Shown: positions 26,462 through 35,334 of the stretch, piece after piece
How the letters are laid out: every line of letters begins with the position of its first letter
Position numbering within the stretch: the first letter of the stretch is position 1
Assembly: GCF_026340975.1 (NCBI RefSeq)
Contig: NZ_JAPEOS010000003.1
Coordinates: 1,984,001-2,048,000, forward strand
DNA from: Streptomyces sp. NBC_01214
GTDB taxonomy: Bacteria > Actinomycetota > Actinomycetes > Streptomycetales > Streptomycetaceae
DNA length: 64,000 nt
Direction of reading: 5' to 3'
Notes under the pieces: model-generated
The model's input: the letters and a program-made list of their open reading frames with translations, nothing else
Told to the model about the DNA's origin: nothing
Database searches by the model: none
Program-made: the position numbers and the translations under genes

Positions 26462-26848
26462 TAAAGCTAGAGCCGTCATCCCGAGGATTTCAATAGGCAA
26501 TCGGGGACGGAAGAAAAACGTGCGCCTGAATCAGGCCAGAAGAATTACATCGGGTCACATCCGGCCGCAATTTCCACCGCCCGCATTCTGTGCCACAGGA
26601 GGCGCTTCGCGCCCCCAGGCAACTTCGTCTCCGCAGGCTCGCTTGCCTGCCAATGGGCCCGCCACCAGCACGGATTCGCCATCACCGGTACGGCATGCGT
26701 CCCCCTCCCTCAAGCCCGCGATCGAACACGCATCGGAGCGCGACGACCAAATCAACCAAATAAGGGAACGCCAAATTCACCCCGTGGTAAACCCTTGTAA
26801 ACATTCCCCGCTGTTCCGGTGCGGGACCCGAAAAAGACCGCCGATGCG

Positions 26849-27673
26849 TCAGGCCCTGAATTCGCTCCTCTCCTGGAGGGCGGTACCGGGCAGCAGGGTG
26901 ACCTGCGGGATTCCGGTCCTGGGGTGCGGTGCGACGTCGGCGTTGACGCGGTAGACCTCGGCCAGCAGGTCGGCCGTGAGGACCTCCTGCGGGGTTCCGG
27001 TGGCAACGAGGCGGCCGCCGTCCATCACGCAGATCCGGTGGCAGAAGGACGCGGCGAGGTTCAGGTCGTGCAGCGCGATGACGGCGGTGACGCCGAGCCT
27101 GCGGACGAGCCGGAGCGCGTCCAGCTGGTGGCGCAGGTCCAGGTGGTTGGTGGGCTCGTCCAGCACCATCGTGCCCGCGCGTTGGGCGAGGGCGCGGGCG
27201 ATGAGCACCCGCTGTTTCTCCCCGCCGGAGAGCCGGTCGAAGGGGGCGTGCATCAGGGGCGCGACGTTGAGCTCGGCCAGCGCGTCCGTGATGATGTCGC
27301 GGTCGCCGGCGTCGTCGCCGGCGAAGGCACGCTTGTGGGGGGTGCGGCCCATGGCCACGACGTCGTAGACGGTGAGCTCGAAATCCCCGGCCGTCTCCTG
27401 CAGAACAGCGGCCAGACGGCGGGCCAGGCGCTTGGCCGGTAACCGCCAGACGTCCTCGCCGTCCAGCAGCACTCTGCCCGCAGCGGGCCGCTGCGCCCGG
27501 TAGACCGTCCGCAACAGCGTCGACTTGCCTGCCCCGTTGGGGCCGACGAGCCCCACCACCTCCCCCGGCGCCACGCGCAAGGACACCCGGTCCACGAGTG
27601 TTCGGCCTTTCACGACGACCGATACGTCTTCAGCGTCGAGGGCGCCGGGCTTGCCCATGGATCTGTCCGTCAC
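26849..27673 (-). CDS. ABC transporter ATPase, metal-chelate/siderophore/cobalamin type
   Basis: 274 residues from GTG 27673, overlapping the permease stop (GTGA) with GAGGAGGAG before it. Walker A GPNGAGKST (44-52), Q-loop near 92 (VLQETAGDF), signature LSGGEKQR (148-155), Walker B MVLDEPT (169-175), H-loop ALHDLNLAAS. The LRTVYRAQRP..G and DVVAMGRTPHK patterns are those of FecE/BtuD/FhuC-like proteins. It powers import across the membrane with the FecCD permease and binding protein encoded just upstream. Confidence 0.93.
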   Translation of the reverse strand: MTDRSMGKPGALDAEDVSVVVKGRTLVDRVSLRVAPGEVVGLVGPNGAGKSTLLRTVYRAQRPAAGRVLLDGEDVWRLPAKRLARRLAAVLQETAGDFELTVYDVVAMGRTPHKRAFAGDDAGDRDIITDALAELNVAPLMHAPFDRLSGGEKQRVLIARALAQRAGTMVLDEPTNHLDLRHQLDALRLVRRLGVTAVIALHDLNLAASFCHRICVMDGGRLVATGTPQEVLTADLLAEVYRVNADVAPHPRTGIPQVTLLPGTALQERSEFRA

Positions 27674-28773
27674 TGTGCCCTCCTCCTCATCAGCCAGAGG
27701 AAGAACGGGCCTCCGACCAGGGCGGTCAGGATGCCCACGGGTATCTCCTCCGGGCTCATGAACGTCCGGGCTGCGAGGTCGGCGGCCATGAGGAACGCCG
27801 CCCCGAGCAGTGCGGCCGCCGGCAGGGCCCGGCGGTGGTCGGCGCCCACGAGGAGGCGCACCACGTGCGGCAGGATCAGCCCGACGAAGCCGATCTGGCC
27901 GCTCACCGCGACGATCGTGCCGATCATCAGCGCCACGAGCACGAACAGCGTCCCGCGGAAGCGGTGGACGTCCAGGCCGAGCGAGGCGGCCGCTTCCTCC
28001 CCCGCCAGCAGGAGGTTGAGGGGGCGACAGACGCCCAGCAGGACCGCCGTCCCGAGCAGGACCGCCCCGACGGGGATCCAGACGGTAGTCCAGGTCGTGC
28101 CGGCCAGCCCACCCAGCATCCACCGCAGCGCCGACTGGGTCTTCTGCGGCTCGCTGGAGGTGACGACCAGGAAACTGGCGACGGCGGAGAGGACTTCCGC
28201 CATCGCCACGCCCGCGAGCACCAGGCGCACGGTGGTCATCCGCCCGCCGGACCTGGCGAGGAAGTAGACCGCCACCAGCGCGGCGAGGGCCCCGCCGAAC
28301 GTCGCGACCGGTACGGAGAACATGCCGAAGAGCGTCACGTTGAAGACGAGGACGACCACCGCTCCGACCGAGGCACCCGAGGACACCCCGAGCAGCATCG
28401 GGTCGGCCAGCGGATTGCGGACCAGGGCCTGCAGCGCCATCCCGGACACCGACAGGCCCGCGCCCACCACCCCGGCCAACAGCATGCGGGGCAGCCGCAC
28501 ATCGACCACGATCGTCTCGCGCACCGGCGTCCAGGTCTGCTCGGCCAGCCCCGGATGAAGGCGGTGCAGCAGGATCGACCAGACCTGGTCGGCCGGCACG
28601 GTGATCGAGCCGACTGCGACCCCGGCCGTCGCCGCGGCGATCACGAGGAAGCCCAGGACCACGAGCACGACGCCGTACGGAATCCCGCGCCGCCGGAAGC
28701 CCGTTTGACCGGCTGAAGCCGGCACGGTGACCGCGCCGGAAGCCTCCATTTCCCCCTGCCGGAGGTCGGTCAC
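27670..28773 (-). CDS. FecCD-family ABC permease
   Basis: 367 residues, about ten transmembrane helices, from GTG 28773, which overlaps the binding-protein stop (GTGA). A second start, ATG 28749, has a better ribosome site (AGGGGGAA). Typical motifs: RLPRMLLAGVVGAGLSVSGMALQALVRNPLADP, LLGVSSGASVGAVVVL, GQIGFVGLILPHVVRLLVGADHRR, AARTFMSPEEIPVGILTALVGGPFFLWLM. This is the transmembrane channel for Fe-siderophore, heme, cobalamin or other metal-chelate uptake; substrate unknown. Confidence 0.93.
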   Translation of the reverse strand: MTDLRQGEMEASGAVTVPASAGQTGFRRRGIPYGVVLVVLGFLVIAAATAGVAVGSITVPADQVWSILLHRLHPGLAEQTWTPVRETIVVDVRLPRMLLAGVVGAGLSVSGMALQALVRNPLADPMLLGVSSGASVGAVVVLVFNVTLFGMFSVPVATFGGALAALVAVYFLARSGGRMTTVRLVLAGVAMAEVLSAVASFLVVTSSEPQKTQSALRWMLGGLAGTTWTTVWIPVGAVLLGTAVLLGVCRPLNLLLAGEEAAASLGLDVHRFRGTLFVLVALMIGTIVAVSGQIGFVGLILPHVVRLLVGADHRRALPAAALLGAAFLMAADLAARTFMSPEEIPVGILTALVGGPFFLWLMRRRAQ

Positions 28774-29756
28774 CGGAAACGGTCCGGGTGGATCTGCCGG
28801 GCCAGGGACTCCACCGCCGACGGCACCCGTACGCCGAGGACCGTCGACGACAGCGGGAGCACCGCGAACCGCTTGTTCTTGATCGCCGGCACGTCCTTCA
28901 GCGCCGGATTCGCCAGCAGGAACTTCTTCTTGTCCTCGACGGGCTGGTCACCGTAGTCGTAGATGACGACAACGTCGGGGGCCCGTTCGGCGACCTGCTC
29001 GAACGACACGTCACCGAAGGCCTTGTCCACGTCGGCGAACAAGTTCACCCCGCCGGCCCGTTTGATCAGCTCGTTGCCGATGCCCTTGCCGCCCGCGGTG
29101 AAGGCGGTCTTGTCTCCGCTGTCGTAGACGAACAGCTTGACCGGCTGCACCCCTGTGAGCTTGCCCTCGACGGCAATCAGGGTGCCGTGGAGCTTCTTCA
29201 CTTCCGCCTCGGCCCGGTCGGGCACGCCGAATATCTTCGCGACGGTGCGCACCTCCTCGTCCATCGCCGCCATCGTCACGGGGCCGGCAGGGCACTCCTC
29301 GATGTTGAGGTGAGTGTTGACCCCGACCTTGGCCAGGGCGTCGCGGCTGCGCCCCTCCTTCTCGTCGAAGGTCGTGGCGAACCCGCCGTAGACGAAGTCC
29401 GGTTCGGCAGCCAGCAGCACCTCGGCGGACGGGTACTCCTTGGACAGGACCTTGATCTTGCCGAAGGCGGCTTGGTACTCGGGCAGGATCGAGTCATCGA
29501 GGTAGCCGGTTCCCACCATCGACCTCTCCAGCCCGAGCGCAAGCATCAGCTCGGTCGCGTGCTGGTTCAGCGACACCGCCCGCTGCGGAGGCCGCTCGTA
29601 GGTGGTCTTCACACCGCAGTTGGACACCGTGACCGGAAACCCCTCGCCGACAGACCCCGCTGAGGCGGGTCTGTCCGACGCGGGACTTCCACAGCCCGAG
29701 ATCAGCAAGGCCACGCTGAGAGCCGACAACAACGGCAGCCGACGCTTGATCCTCAT
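28770..29756 (-). CDS. Substrate-binding lipoprotein of the metal-chelate ABC importer
   Basis: 328 residues from ATG 29756 (AAGGAA before it). Signal sequence LPLLSALSVALLISGCGS with a lipobox (LISG-C), so it is anchored outside the membrane. The PF01497-type fold begins near residue 45: YERPPQRAVSLNQHATELMLALGLERSMVGTGY, LLAAEPDFVYGGFATTF, ERAPDVVVIYDY. It binds the imported ligand. First gene of the three-gene operon, in the same direction as the peptide/YcaO genes and only 466 bp upstream of them, which suggests that the peptide product and this importer may act together. Confidence 0.9.
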   Translation of the reverse strand: MRIKRRLPLLSALSVALLISGCGSPASDRPASAGSVGEGFPVTVSNCGVKTTYERPPQRAVSLNQHATELMLALGLERSMVGTGYLDDSILPEYQAAFGKIKVLSKEYPSAEVLLAAEPDFVYGGFATTFDEKEGRSRDALAKVGVNTHLNIEECPAGPVTMAAMDEEVRTVAKIFGVPDRAEAEVKKLHGTLIAVEGKLTGVQPVKLFVYDSGDKTAFTAGGKGIGNELIKRAGGVNLFADVDKAFGDVSFEQVAERAPDVVVIYDYGDQPVEDKKKFLLANPALKDVPAIKNKRFAVLPLSSTVLGVRVPSAVESLARQIHPDRFR

Positions 29757-30159
29757 CCAGTGGTTCCTTTCACCGCAGTTGATCGGACGGGCAGCGCACG
29801 TCATGGAGCTGGGCGGAGCGGATGTTTCACGGTGGGTGCAGATAAAGAACAGCCCCACGCCCTGCAACGTCTCAGCAACTGCGATAGCGGTGCAATAGAG
29901 CGGAACGGCCGGGAGGGGCGCACGGATGCACGACGGGTTGTGGGCTTGAATCCCTTAGCCAAGTGACGACACGAGCGGTTGACACGGCCCCGACGCAGGA
30001 CCCCCTTGCCTGAGCTCGTCACCGACGCCGAGCGGCACCCCAGGTACAGACGGGCTGGCGCTCAGGGACCGCCGCATGCCACCGAAAGGGAATATCGCGC
30101 GGTTCGAACGACGCTCCCCGCCAGCTGGGGCATCCGGGTGGACGGCGGCGCGGAGTGAG
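29757..30159. other. Intergenic; upstream region of the ABC operon
   Basis: No gene supported. No iron box (TTAGGTTAGGCTAACCTAA type) or B12-riboswitch core was recognised. A segment at 29875-29898 contains GCAACTGCGATAG, which resembles GCAACTGCATAG in the RiPP promoter read on the other strand; significance unknown. Confidence 0.4.
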
Positions 30160-30420
30160 GCGTACACGAACGACCAGGGCCAGCCGGCTTCCCTGGTGGC
30201 GGTAACTGCTCGCTCGAACCGGTTGAGGGCTGACCGGGACCTGGCTGAGTGGTTCCTGCCGGCGTCGGATGTGCTGTGCCGGTACGGCGCCGAGTGGACC
30301 GCGACCAAGCTCCGCTGGGGCCTCGCGGTCGACGAGGCCGAGCGGGACCACCTGCTCGACATCGCGGCCGGCTGCGGCGGCACGGACGTGGAGTTCGCCC
30401 CCGCCCCGTGGACCAGTCCG
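30160..30420 (+). pseudogene. DUF1524-type HNH nuclease, C-terminal remnant
   Basis: Encodes SLVAVTARSNRLRADRDLAEWFLPASDVLCRYGAEWTATKLRWGLAVDEAERDHLL. These are the conserved tail motifs of secreted Streptomyces DUF1524 nucleases (SNRxKxDxDPAEWLPP, RYxAEWTATKLRW). The HNH centre is missing. A second, more decayed copy is at 57205-57310. Both copies sit next to lamin-tail sequences. Confidence 0.55.
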
Positions 30421-30512
30421 AAGGTCAGGGCCGCTCCCTCGACAGGTGGCGGCCCTTTGCTGTGCTCCTCAGCTGCTCGTGACAGCAGCGTGGCCGTGCC
30501 GGTCCAACTACA

Positions 30513-30543
30513 TGCGTTGTTGGGCTGGCGGGGGTGTGGGCGG
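30513..30543 (+). repeat. 31-bp repeat, copy 1 (partner 59379-59409)
   Basis: TGCGTTGTTGGGCTG followed by GCGGGGGTGTGGGCGG; the partner at 59379 differs at one position. No start codon or gene is tied to it here. Confidence 0.6.
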
Positions 30544-30927
30544 GGCGAGAATCGTGTGCGAGTCACGGACTGGTGTGCGAAGAATTCTGCAGAACGGTTG
30601 TTACTTGATCAACTACTCCGGTCGGGTGAAGCGGCGAATGGGTGCGTCCGGTGGTGCGCCGGAGCGCGTCGACCTCGTTGTCCGGTTTGTGGTGCGGGTG
30701 GGTGTAGCGGTCAGTGAATGTCAGGGGCACGTTCGGGCGGAATGCATGCATCTGGCAGGTGACTGTGACGGATATGTCCACGTCTGGTAACTGGTGTCGG
30801 TGGGGGCTGCGGTGGGGGGCGTGTCGGGTCGAGAGTGTGGCCCTCGGCTCACCCCGGGCCGACACCGCAAAGGCCTCCACCATCCTGTTTCGGCTGGTGG
30901 GGCACTGTTCTTGAGGGAGCGTCACCC
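30544..30927. other. Leader region of the lamin-tail gene
   Basis: About 380 bp without a supported gene. It ends in the ribosome site GAGGGAG before ATG 30928. The bases are less GC-biased than the coding flanks, consistent with promoter DNA. Confidence 0.4.
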
Positions 30928-31395
30928 ATGTCTTCTGCTTCTTCCTCCGTACGCCGTATCGCTGCCACGGTCCTGGCCGCCGGCGCCATCGTCTCTGCCG
31001 CCGCGCTGCCGGCGTCCGCCGCGGACGGGGACCGTCACCACCAGCGGCCGCGGGTGGAGATCAGCCGGGTCCAGGCCGACAGCCCCGGACGCGACGACCA
31101 CTCGAACCGCTCCCTGAACAACGAGTGGGTGGAGATCACCAACACCACCCGCAACGCCATCAACCTCCGCGGCTGGACCCTGCGCGACAGCGACGGCAAC
31201 CGCTACCGCTTCGACAACGTCCGCATCGCCTCCCGTGCCACGATCCGTATCCACACCGGCAACGGCCGCGACACCCGTACCGACCTCTTCCAGGACCGCC
31301 GCGACCACGTCTGGGACAACCGCGCCGACACCGCCACCCTGCGCGACGACCGCGGCCGCACCGTCGACACCGAATCCTGGGGCCGTCGCCGCTAA
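30928..31395 (+). CDS. Secreted lamin-tail domain protein
   Basis: 155 residues from ATG 30928. Signal peptide (VRRIAATVLAAGAIVSAAALPASA-A, cleavage about residue 32). The rest is one lamin-tail Ig-like domain: VEISRVQADSPGRDD, LNNEWVEITNTTRNAINLRGWTLRDSDGNRYRF, ATIRIHTGNGRDT, DTATLRDDRGRTVDTESWG. Bacterial lamin-tail domains are extracellular, often fused to nucleases or other enzymes. Here it stands alone beside a broken nuclease. A copy of its last ~20 codons and trailer is found at 56985-57175. Confidence 0.9.
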   Translation: MSSASSSVRRIAATVLAAGAIVSAAALPASAADGDRHHQRPRVEISRVQADSPGRDDHSNRSLNNEWVEITNTTRNAINLRGWTLRDSDGNRYRFDNVRIASRATIRIHTGNGRDTRTDLFQDRRDHVWDNRADTATLRDDRGRTVDTESWGRRR

Positions 31396-31489
31396 CCCCC
31401 ACCACCCCGCGGGCCGCGCCTCATGCCGCGAAGCCTGCTTGAGATGACCCACCCGCAGCCGGACCGACCGCTGAACGGCACACGAGCAC

Positions 31490-31516
31490 GGGCCGTCGCC
31501 CCACCGGGCGGCGGCC
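31490..31516 (+). terminator. Hairpin terminator after the lamin-tail gene
   Basis: GGGCCGTCGCC pairs with GGGCGGCGGCCC across a short loop, about 95 bp after the stop. The same hairpin, with compensating changes, is at 57148-57175. Confidence 0.6.
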
Positions 31517-31544
31517 CGCGCTGCTGTATGCAACGGGTCTCCCA

Positions 31545-32141
31545 GTTCCCCGAGCTCGCCAAGCTCGAGCGCGCCGGCGCCGGCGCCGGCGCCGTCGCCG
31601 CCGCCGTCGCGATCCGGTCCCGGGTAGCCAGAATCGTCGACGTCGCCCGTGCGGCTCTCGTCGTCACCGCGATCGTGTTCGTGATGAACGGCGACGGATG
31701 GTTCCATCCCCGGCACCTGCTCGCCGAAGCCCCGCCGGTGCGACGGACTGGGGAGTCCCTCAGGACCACCCACCCGCACTTGTGCGACGGCTGCAAGCAA
31801 CGGCCCGTCGCCGCCGAAGGCCAAGTGGCCGGCAAGCAGGAGTACCACGAGCCGGTGCACGTGGGGGAGGGCACGACTTCCAGCGTGAGACCCGCCGTTC
31901 TGTCTGTTGCGAATGCGGGGCCCAGCTCACCGACGAACGGCGGAAGGCGATCGAGCGCGGCGGCTGGAGCACTCTCCATGAGTCCAACCCGTCCTTGTGC
32001 GAGAAATGCGACCAGCGGTACGTCACCCGCATACGCGGGGCTTGGCCGTCCCGGTAGCGCCATGAGGAGCAGGAACAAGCCACGCCCGGGCAGAAGGCCA
32101 GTGGATGGCTCTCCCGCTTCTGTCCCGGGCAAACCTCCTGA
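31545..32141 (+). pseudogene. Mosaic of hypothetical-protein fragments, including a zinc-ribbon end
   Basis: Successive frames give RVARIVDVARAALVVTAIVF and GWFHPRHLLAEAPP, then THPHLCDGCKQRPVAAE, then ETRRSVCCECGAQLTDERRKAIERGGW and NPSLCEKCDQRYV (two CxxC pairs), and finally RFCPGQTS with a stop at 32141. The last part matches the C-terminus of the intact zinc-ribbon gene at 51344-51856 (RFRPGQAS). Probably three or four gene ends joined by deletions. Confidence 0.45.
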
Positions 32142-32202
32142 CAGCCGGGCAAGCCCCCCGTTCGAGGCGGGCAAGCCACCCCTCGAACGGGGGGGCTTGC
32201 CC
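32127..32202. repeat. GGGCAAGCC repeats forming a very long hairpin
   Basis: Direct copies of GGGCAAGCC (first one GGGCAAACC) begin at 32127, 32147 and 32169; an inverted copy closes 32181-32202. 32147-32167 and 32181-32202 pair over 21 bp with one bulged base, loop about 13. Related direct copies are at 51842-51899. Likely a bidirectional terminator or a small repeat family. Confidence 0.65.
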
Positions 32203-32404
32203 ACGGCCGTCGCAACGCGCCGAGCTGGAACTGTGCCACGGCGATCTACCGCACGGCGGCGGCGGTGGGTGCCAGCCTGGCCAAGGCCGCGCCTGTGTCT
32301 TTGCCCGCTGGTTGGCCAGGCGGCGCAGCGCTTGTTGGCTGGTGTTGAGAGGTTGTCGTGGTCCTGGTGCGCGGGGTGGCGGCCGGGCAGGCTAGTTTGC
32401 TCGG

Positions 32405-32845
32405 GTGAGTTTCCTTGATGATGTGGCCGAGCGCGATGGCTGGCGCTGCTGGGTGTGTGACGAACCGGTTGACCCCGACGAGTCGGTGAACGACCCGCGT
32501 GGGCCCAGTGTCGACAGCCGGACCGCTGACCGGAAGGCCAAGGTTGCCGAGCGGCTCGCGCACCGCGGGTGCAATACCCGCAAGGGTGCGGTCAAGGTGG
32601 TCATCGCCTGGCCGGAGCGCCTGTACGTAGTCGAACCCGCGCCGCTGATCACCGTTGCCGAGAGGCTGGAGCGCAAGGGCGGCCGCGAGATGGTGGGCCG
32701 TTGTCCGACCAGGAAGGACGCCCAGGAGGCGGCGGATTGGCTGGTGGACCGGTTCTCCCGACTGGTACCAGGGCTGCCGGTGACCGCCGACATCCAGGCT
32801 GGCGGCGGCCAGTTCCTCGTCATCCTGTCCACCGGCCGCCGATGA
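32405..32845 (+). CDS. HNH endonuclease-like protein
   Basis: 146 residues from GTG 32405, with no clear ribosome site. N-terminal RDGWRCWVCDEPVDPDES has the CxxC of a treble-clef; PSVDSRT and ERLAHRGCNTRKGA fit the HNH core (His/Asn with a second Cys). It is followed by a C-terminal domain of about 80 residues (EMVGRCPTRKDAQEAADWL). A DNA-cleaving role is inferred from the fold. It lies alone between the hairpin repeats and an oxygenase gene, and the upstream DNA is a gene graveyard. Confidence 0.7.
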   Translation: MSFLDDVAERDGWRCWVCDEPVDPDESVNDPRGPSVDSRTADRKAKVAERLAHRGCNTRKGAVKVVIAWPERLYVVEPAPLITVAERLERKGGREMVGRCPTRKDAQEAADWLVDRFSRLVPGLPVTADIQAGGGQFLVILSTGRR

Positions 32846-33269
32846 CCGGGGACCACCCACGCACACCCGCGTCGAGATGGGGACCATCTGGCCATCCATC
32901 GCTGCAAAGCCTGGCCAACTAGCGTGCGAAGGCACTGCGCCTACCGCATCCCATGCTGGCCCCGGGGGAGGGTTGCACCGGAGGGCGGCTGAACCGTTGC
33001 CTGGACGGTTCATTTCAGCTGAGGAAAGCCATTCGTGAATGGTGATCTTCTGGTCGGGCTCGCAGATCGGATTTGCGTCCTCTGCCGACCCGTAGGGCGC
33101 TCTGCAGCCGGGCAGCCCGTAGCCTCGACCGTTCGACGAGCACGCCGCAAGGGTTGTGGCCTCGTCTCGCAGGGCCGTGTCGAGCCCGGGGCATGACGGG
33201 GGAGGCGTGCGCATGGCCGGCACGGGCCGCAGGCGCCCTGGCCCTGGTGGTGACCTGTTGGAGGAACAC

Positions 33270-34091
33270 GTGGAAAAGGCCCAGCGCCGATCGCACTCCG
33301 GTGTGGGGGCTCCTGGTGAGGGCATGGAAGGTCTGCGCGTGCGCGGGTTCGCCCGCTACGGCGCTGCACAACTCGGCATCTCGGCCGGCTCCGCCTTGAG
33401 GGACTTGGCCAGGATCCGGGAGGTCTTCGCGGCTCTGCCGCCCGATCCGTACGCTCCGGGAACGAATCGGTTCCGCCGGTACTCCCATGCCGTGTATCTG
33501 CCGTGGAAGGACGAACTGTCCTGGATTCCCGGAACCCCCCACCCCGTACACGGTACGGTCACCGACTTCTCCCAGGGCGAGGACGACCCTGAGCACCCGC
33601 AGAAGCGTCGCGTGCTCCCCGACATCCCCGAAGCGCTGCGCGGCAACGCCCTGCTGTTGCGACTCCTGCGCTGGGACATCGAGCAGGTCCTGTTCCTGAA
33701 GAATCTGGGGAACCGGCCGTTGTGGGCCGGCGTCCACCTGATCAGGCTCGGCGTCGACCGTCCCGGCCAGGACGCCGTTTCCTCCCCGAACTGCCTGCAC
33801 CAGGACGGAGGCTCTGCCAGCACGTTCACCTTCGCCCACCTGATCAGCCGTACCAACGTCATCGGCGGGCAGAACGTCATCGCCACACCGGGCAGCGCGG
33901 GCCTCCAGCCCGAGGACCCGTGGACGGACATCCACGCCGCCTTCACCCTCACCGACCCACTGGACGGCTACGCCGTCCACGACCACAGGGTCAGCCACTA
34001 CGTCGGCCCGGTCCGCGCGGGCTCCGAGCCAGGGCCGGGCGAACGGTCCATCCTCATCGTCGGCCTCGCGCCGTACGTCCCCCAGCTGTGA
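33270..34091 (+). CDS. 2-oxoglutarate/Fe(II) dioxygenase family protein (PF10014-type)
   Basis: 273 residues from GTG 33270, preceded by GGAGGAACAC. N-terminal half: LGISAGSALRDLARIREVF, RFRRYSHAVYLPW. Iron site CLHQDGG (HxD) followed by FTFAHLISRTNVIGGQNVIATP; the distal His in VHDHRVSHYVGPV and Arg in ERSILIVGLAPY complete the 2-OG site. Related enzymes hydroxylate free amino acids (isoleucine and others). It is monocistronic here, with no biosynthetic partner in sight. A substrate such as a free amino acid is inference. Confidence 0.85.
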   Translation: MEKAQRRSHSGVGAPGEGMEGLRVRGFARYGAAQLGISAGSALRDLARIREVFAALPPDPYAPGTNRFRRYSHAVYLPWKDELSWIPGTPHPVHGTVTDFSQGEDDPEHPQKRRVLPDIPEALRGNALLLRLLRWDIEQVLFLKNLGNRPLWAGVHLIRLGVDRPGQDAVSSPNCLHQDGGSASTFTFAHLISRTNVIGGQNVIATPGSAGLQPEDPWTDIHAAFTLTDPLDGYAVHDHRVSHYVGPVRAGSEPGPGERSILIVGLAPYVPQL

Positions 34092-34229
34092 CACCGGCAC
34101 CACCACGCCCAGCCCGCCGAACGCACCAGCGCGCGGTGCGGGCATTCCGGTCACGTCCGCCCACTCGTCTTCAAGGACGCTCGGTTCTCTGTGGGCCTTG
34201 CCGGGCCACCGGCCGTGCCGCCACGCTGA

Positions 34230-35334
34230 GAGGGCGTTTCATCCCGTTGTTTCATCCCGGATTGCCGGGTTGAGGGCGGTTCATGCGCCGCGCCAGCTGG
34301 GGGTGGATTCGGCGGTGAGTCTGCGGGTCATGAGGTTGATCATTGCGAGGTGGATCATGGCTTCGGAGCGGTGTGGATGGGCTTCGTAGTCGCGGGCCAG
34401 GCGGCGGTGGTTCATGTGCCAGCCGAGGGTTCTCTCGACGGTCCACCTTCGCGGCAGGACTGAAAATGCCCTGGTGGTGGGGTCGCGGCGGACGATGTGC
34501 ATGTCGATGCCGAGGGTGGCGGCGTGCTCGACGAGGTGTTGGCGGTAGCCTCCGTCGACCCAGGTCTTGCGGACGGTGGGATGGTCGGCGGCGACCCGTT
34601 CGACGAGAGTCTGGCCGGCGATCGAGTCCTGCACGCTCGCAGCGGTGACCAGGACTTGGAGGAGGAGCCCGACGGTGTCGATGACGATGCTCCGCTTCCT
34701 TCCGACGATCTTCTTGCCGGCGTCGATGCCCTGCTCACAGGCCGGCACGTTGGTGGAGGTCTTGATGCTCTGCGAGTCGATGACACACGCCGTCGGTTCC
34801 TCCTCCCGGCCCTCCTGTCTGCGGACTTGGCGTCGCAGGAGCGTGTTGAGCTGGTCGAAGACGCCCTCTTCCTGCCAGCGCGCGAAGTAGGCGTAGACCG
34901 TGTTCCAGTGCGGGTAGTCGTGCGGAAGGTAGCGCCACGGAATGCCCGTCCGGTTCACGTAGAGCACCGTGTCAAGCAGACTGCGCAAGTCATGGTCGGG
35001 TGGCCGGCCGATGTCTAGGCCGCGGCCACGGCGCTCGGACCGCCACGCGGTCAGAACCGGCTCGACAAGCTCCCACCGGGCATCGGACAGATCGCTCGGG
35101 TATCGGCGGCGTTCAGACATGATTCTGGGCTACCCAGCCGGCCCGGGTGTGCGGACCGGCGCCCGAAACACACGGCGTGAAACCCGGCGCCTTGGGATTG
35201 CACAGGAGGAGGCAGAGCAAGACACTCGCCCGGCAGCCACTCCCACATCATGAATCGCACCAACCCCAACAGCCCCAACCGACCACAAGCCCATACTGGC
35301 CTCAAACAGCCTCAATAAAGCGCTAGACACCCTC
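34230..35334 (-). mobile_element. IS5-family insertion sequence, 1105 bp
   Basis: Ends GAGGGCGTTTCATCCC and, inward from the right, GAGGGTGTCTAGCGC, flanked by TGA at 34227-34229 and 35335-35337 (TNA-type duplication). One full transposase on the minus strand. The duplication plus intact gene suggest a recent arrival. Confidence 0.75.
34281..35120 (-). CDS. IS5-family transposase, single frame
   Basis: 279 residues from ATG 35120. DUF4096 domain: YPSDLSDARWELVEPVL, RTGIPWRYLPHDYPHWNTVY. DDE part: ACVIDSQSIKTS (first Asp), KTWVDGGYRQHLVEHA (second Asp), LPRRWTVERTLGWHMNHRRLARDYE (Glu). Complete and uninterrupted, probably active. Unlike the 858-bp elements it needs no frameshift. Confidence 0.93.
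   Translation of the reverse strand: MSERRRYPSDLSDARWELVEPVLTAWRSERRGRGLDIGRPPDHDLRSLLDTVLYVNRTGIPWRYLPHDYPHWNTVYAYFARWQEEGVFDQLNTLLRRQVRRQEGREEEPTACVIDSQSIKTSTNVPACEQGIDAGKKIVGRKRSIVIDTVGLLLQVLVTAASVQDSIAGQTLVERVAADHPTVRKTWVDGGYRQHLVEHAATLGIDMHIVRRDPTTRAFSVLPRRWTVERTLGWHMNHRRLARDYEAHPHRSEAMIHLAMINLMTRRLTAESTPSWRGA

Noticed and set aside
27598..28716. 372-codon plus frame over the permease
   Set aside because: Low-complexity Arg/Gly/His shadow of the FecCD gene.
29757..29960. Cobalamin riboswitch or iron box upstream of the ABC operon
   Set aside because: No B12-box core or DmdR/IdeR-type palindrome could be recognised in either strand.
30714..30914. Small plus frame before the lamin-tail gene
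   Set aside because: No ribosome site or family; overlaps what should be promoter DNA.
33015..34154. 379-codon minus frame
   Set aside because: Shadow of the 2-OG dioxygenase, whose iron-site motifs are on the plus strand.
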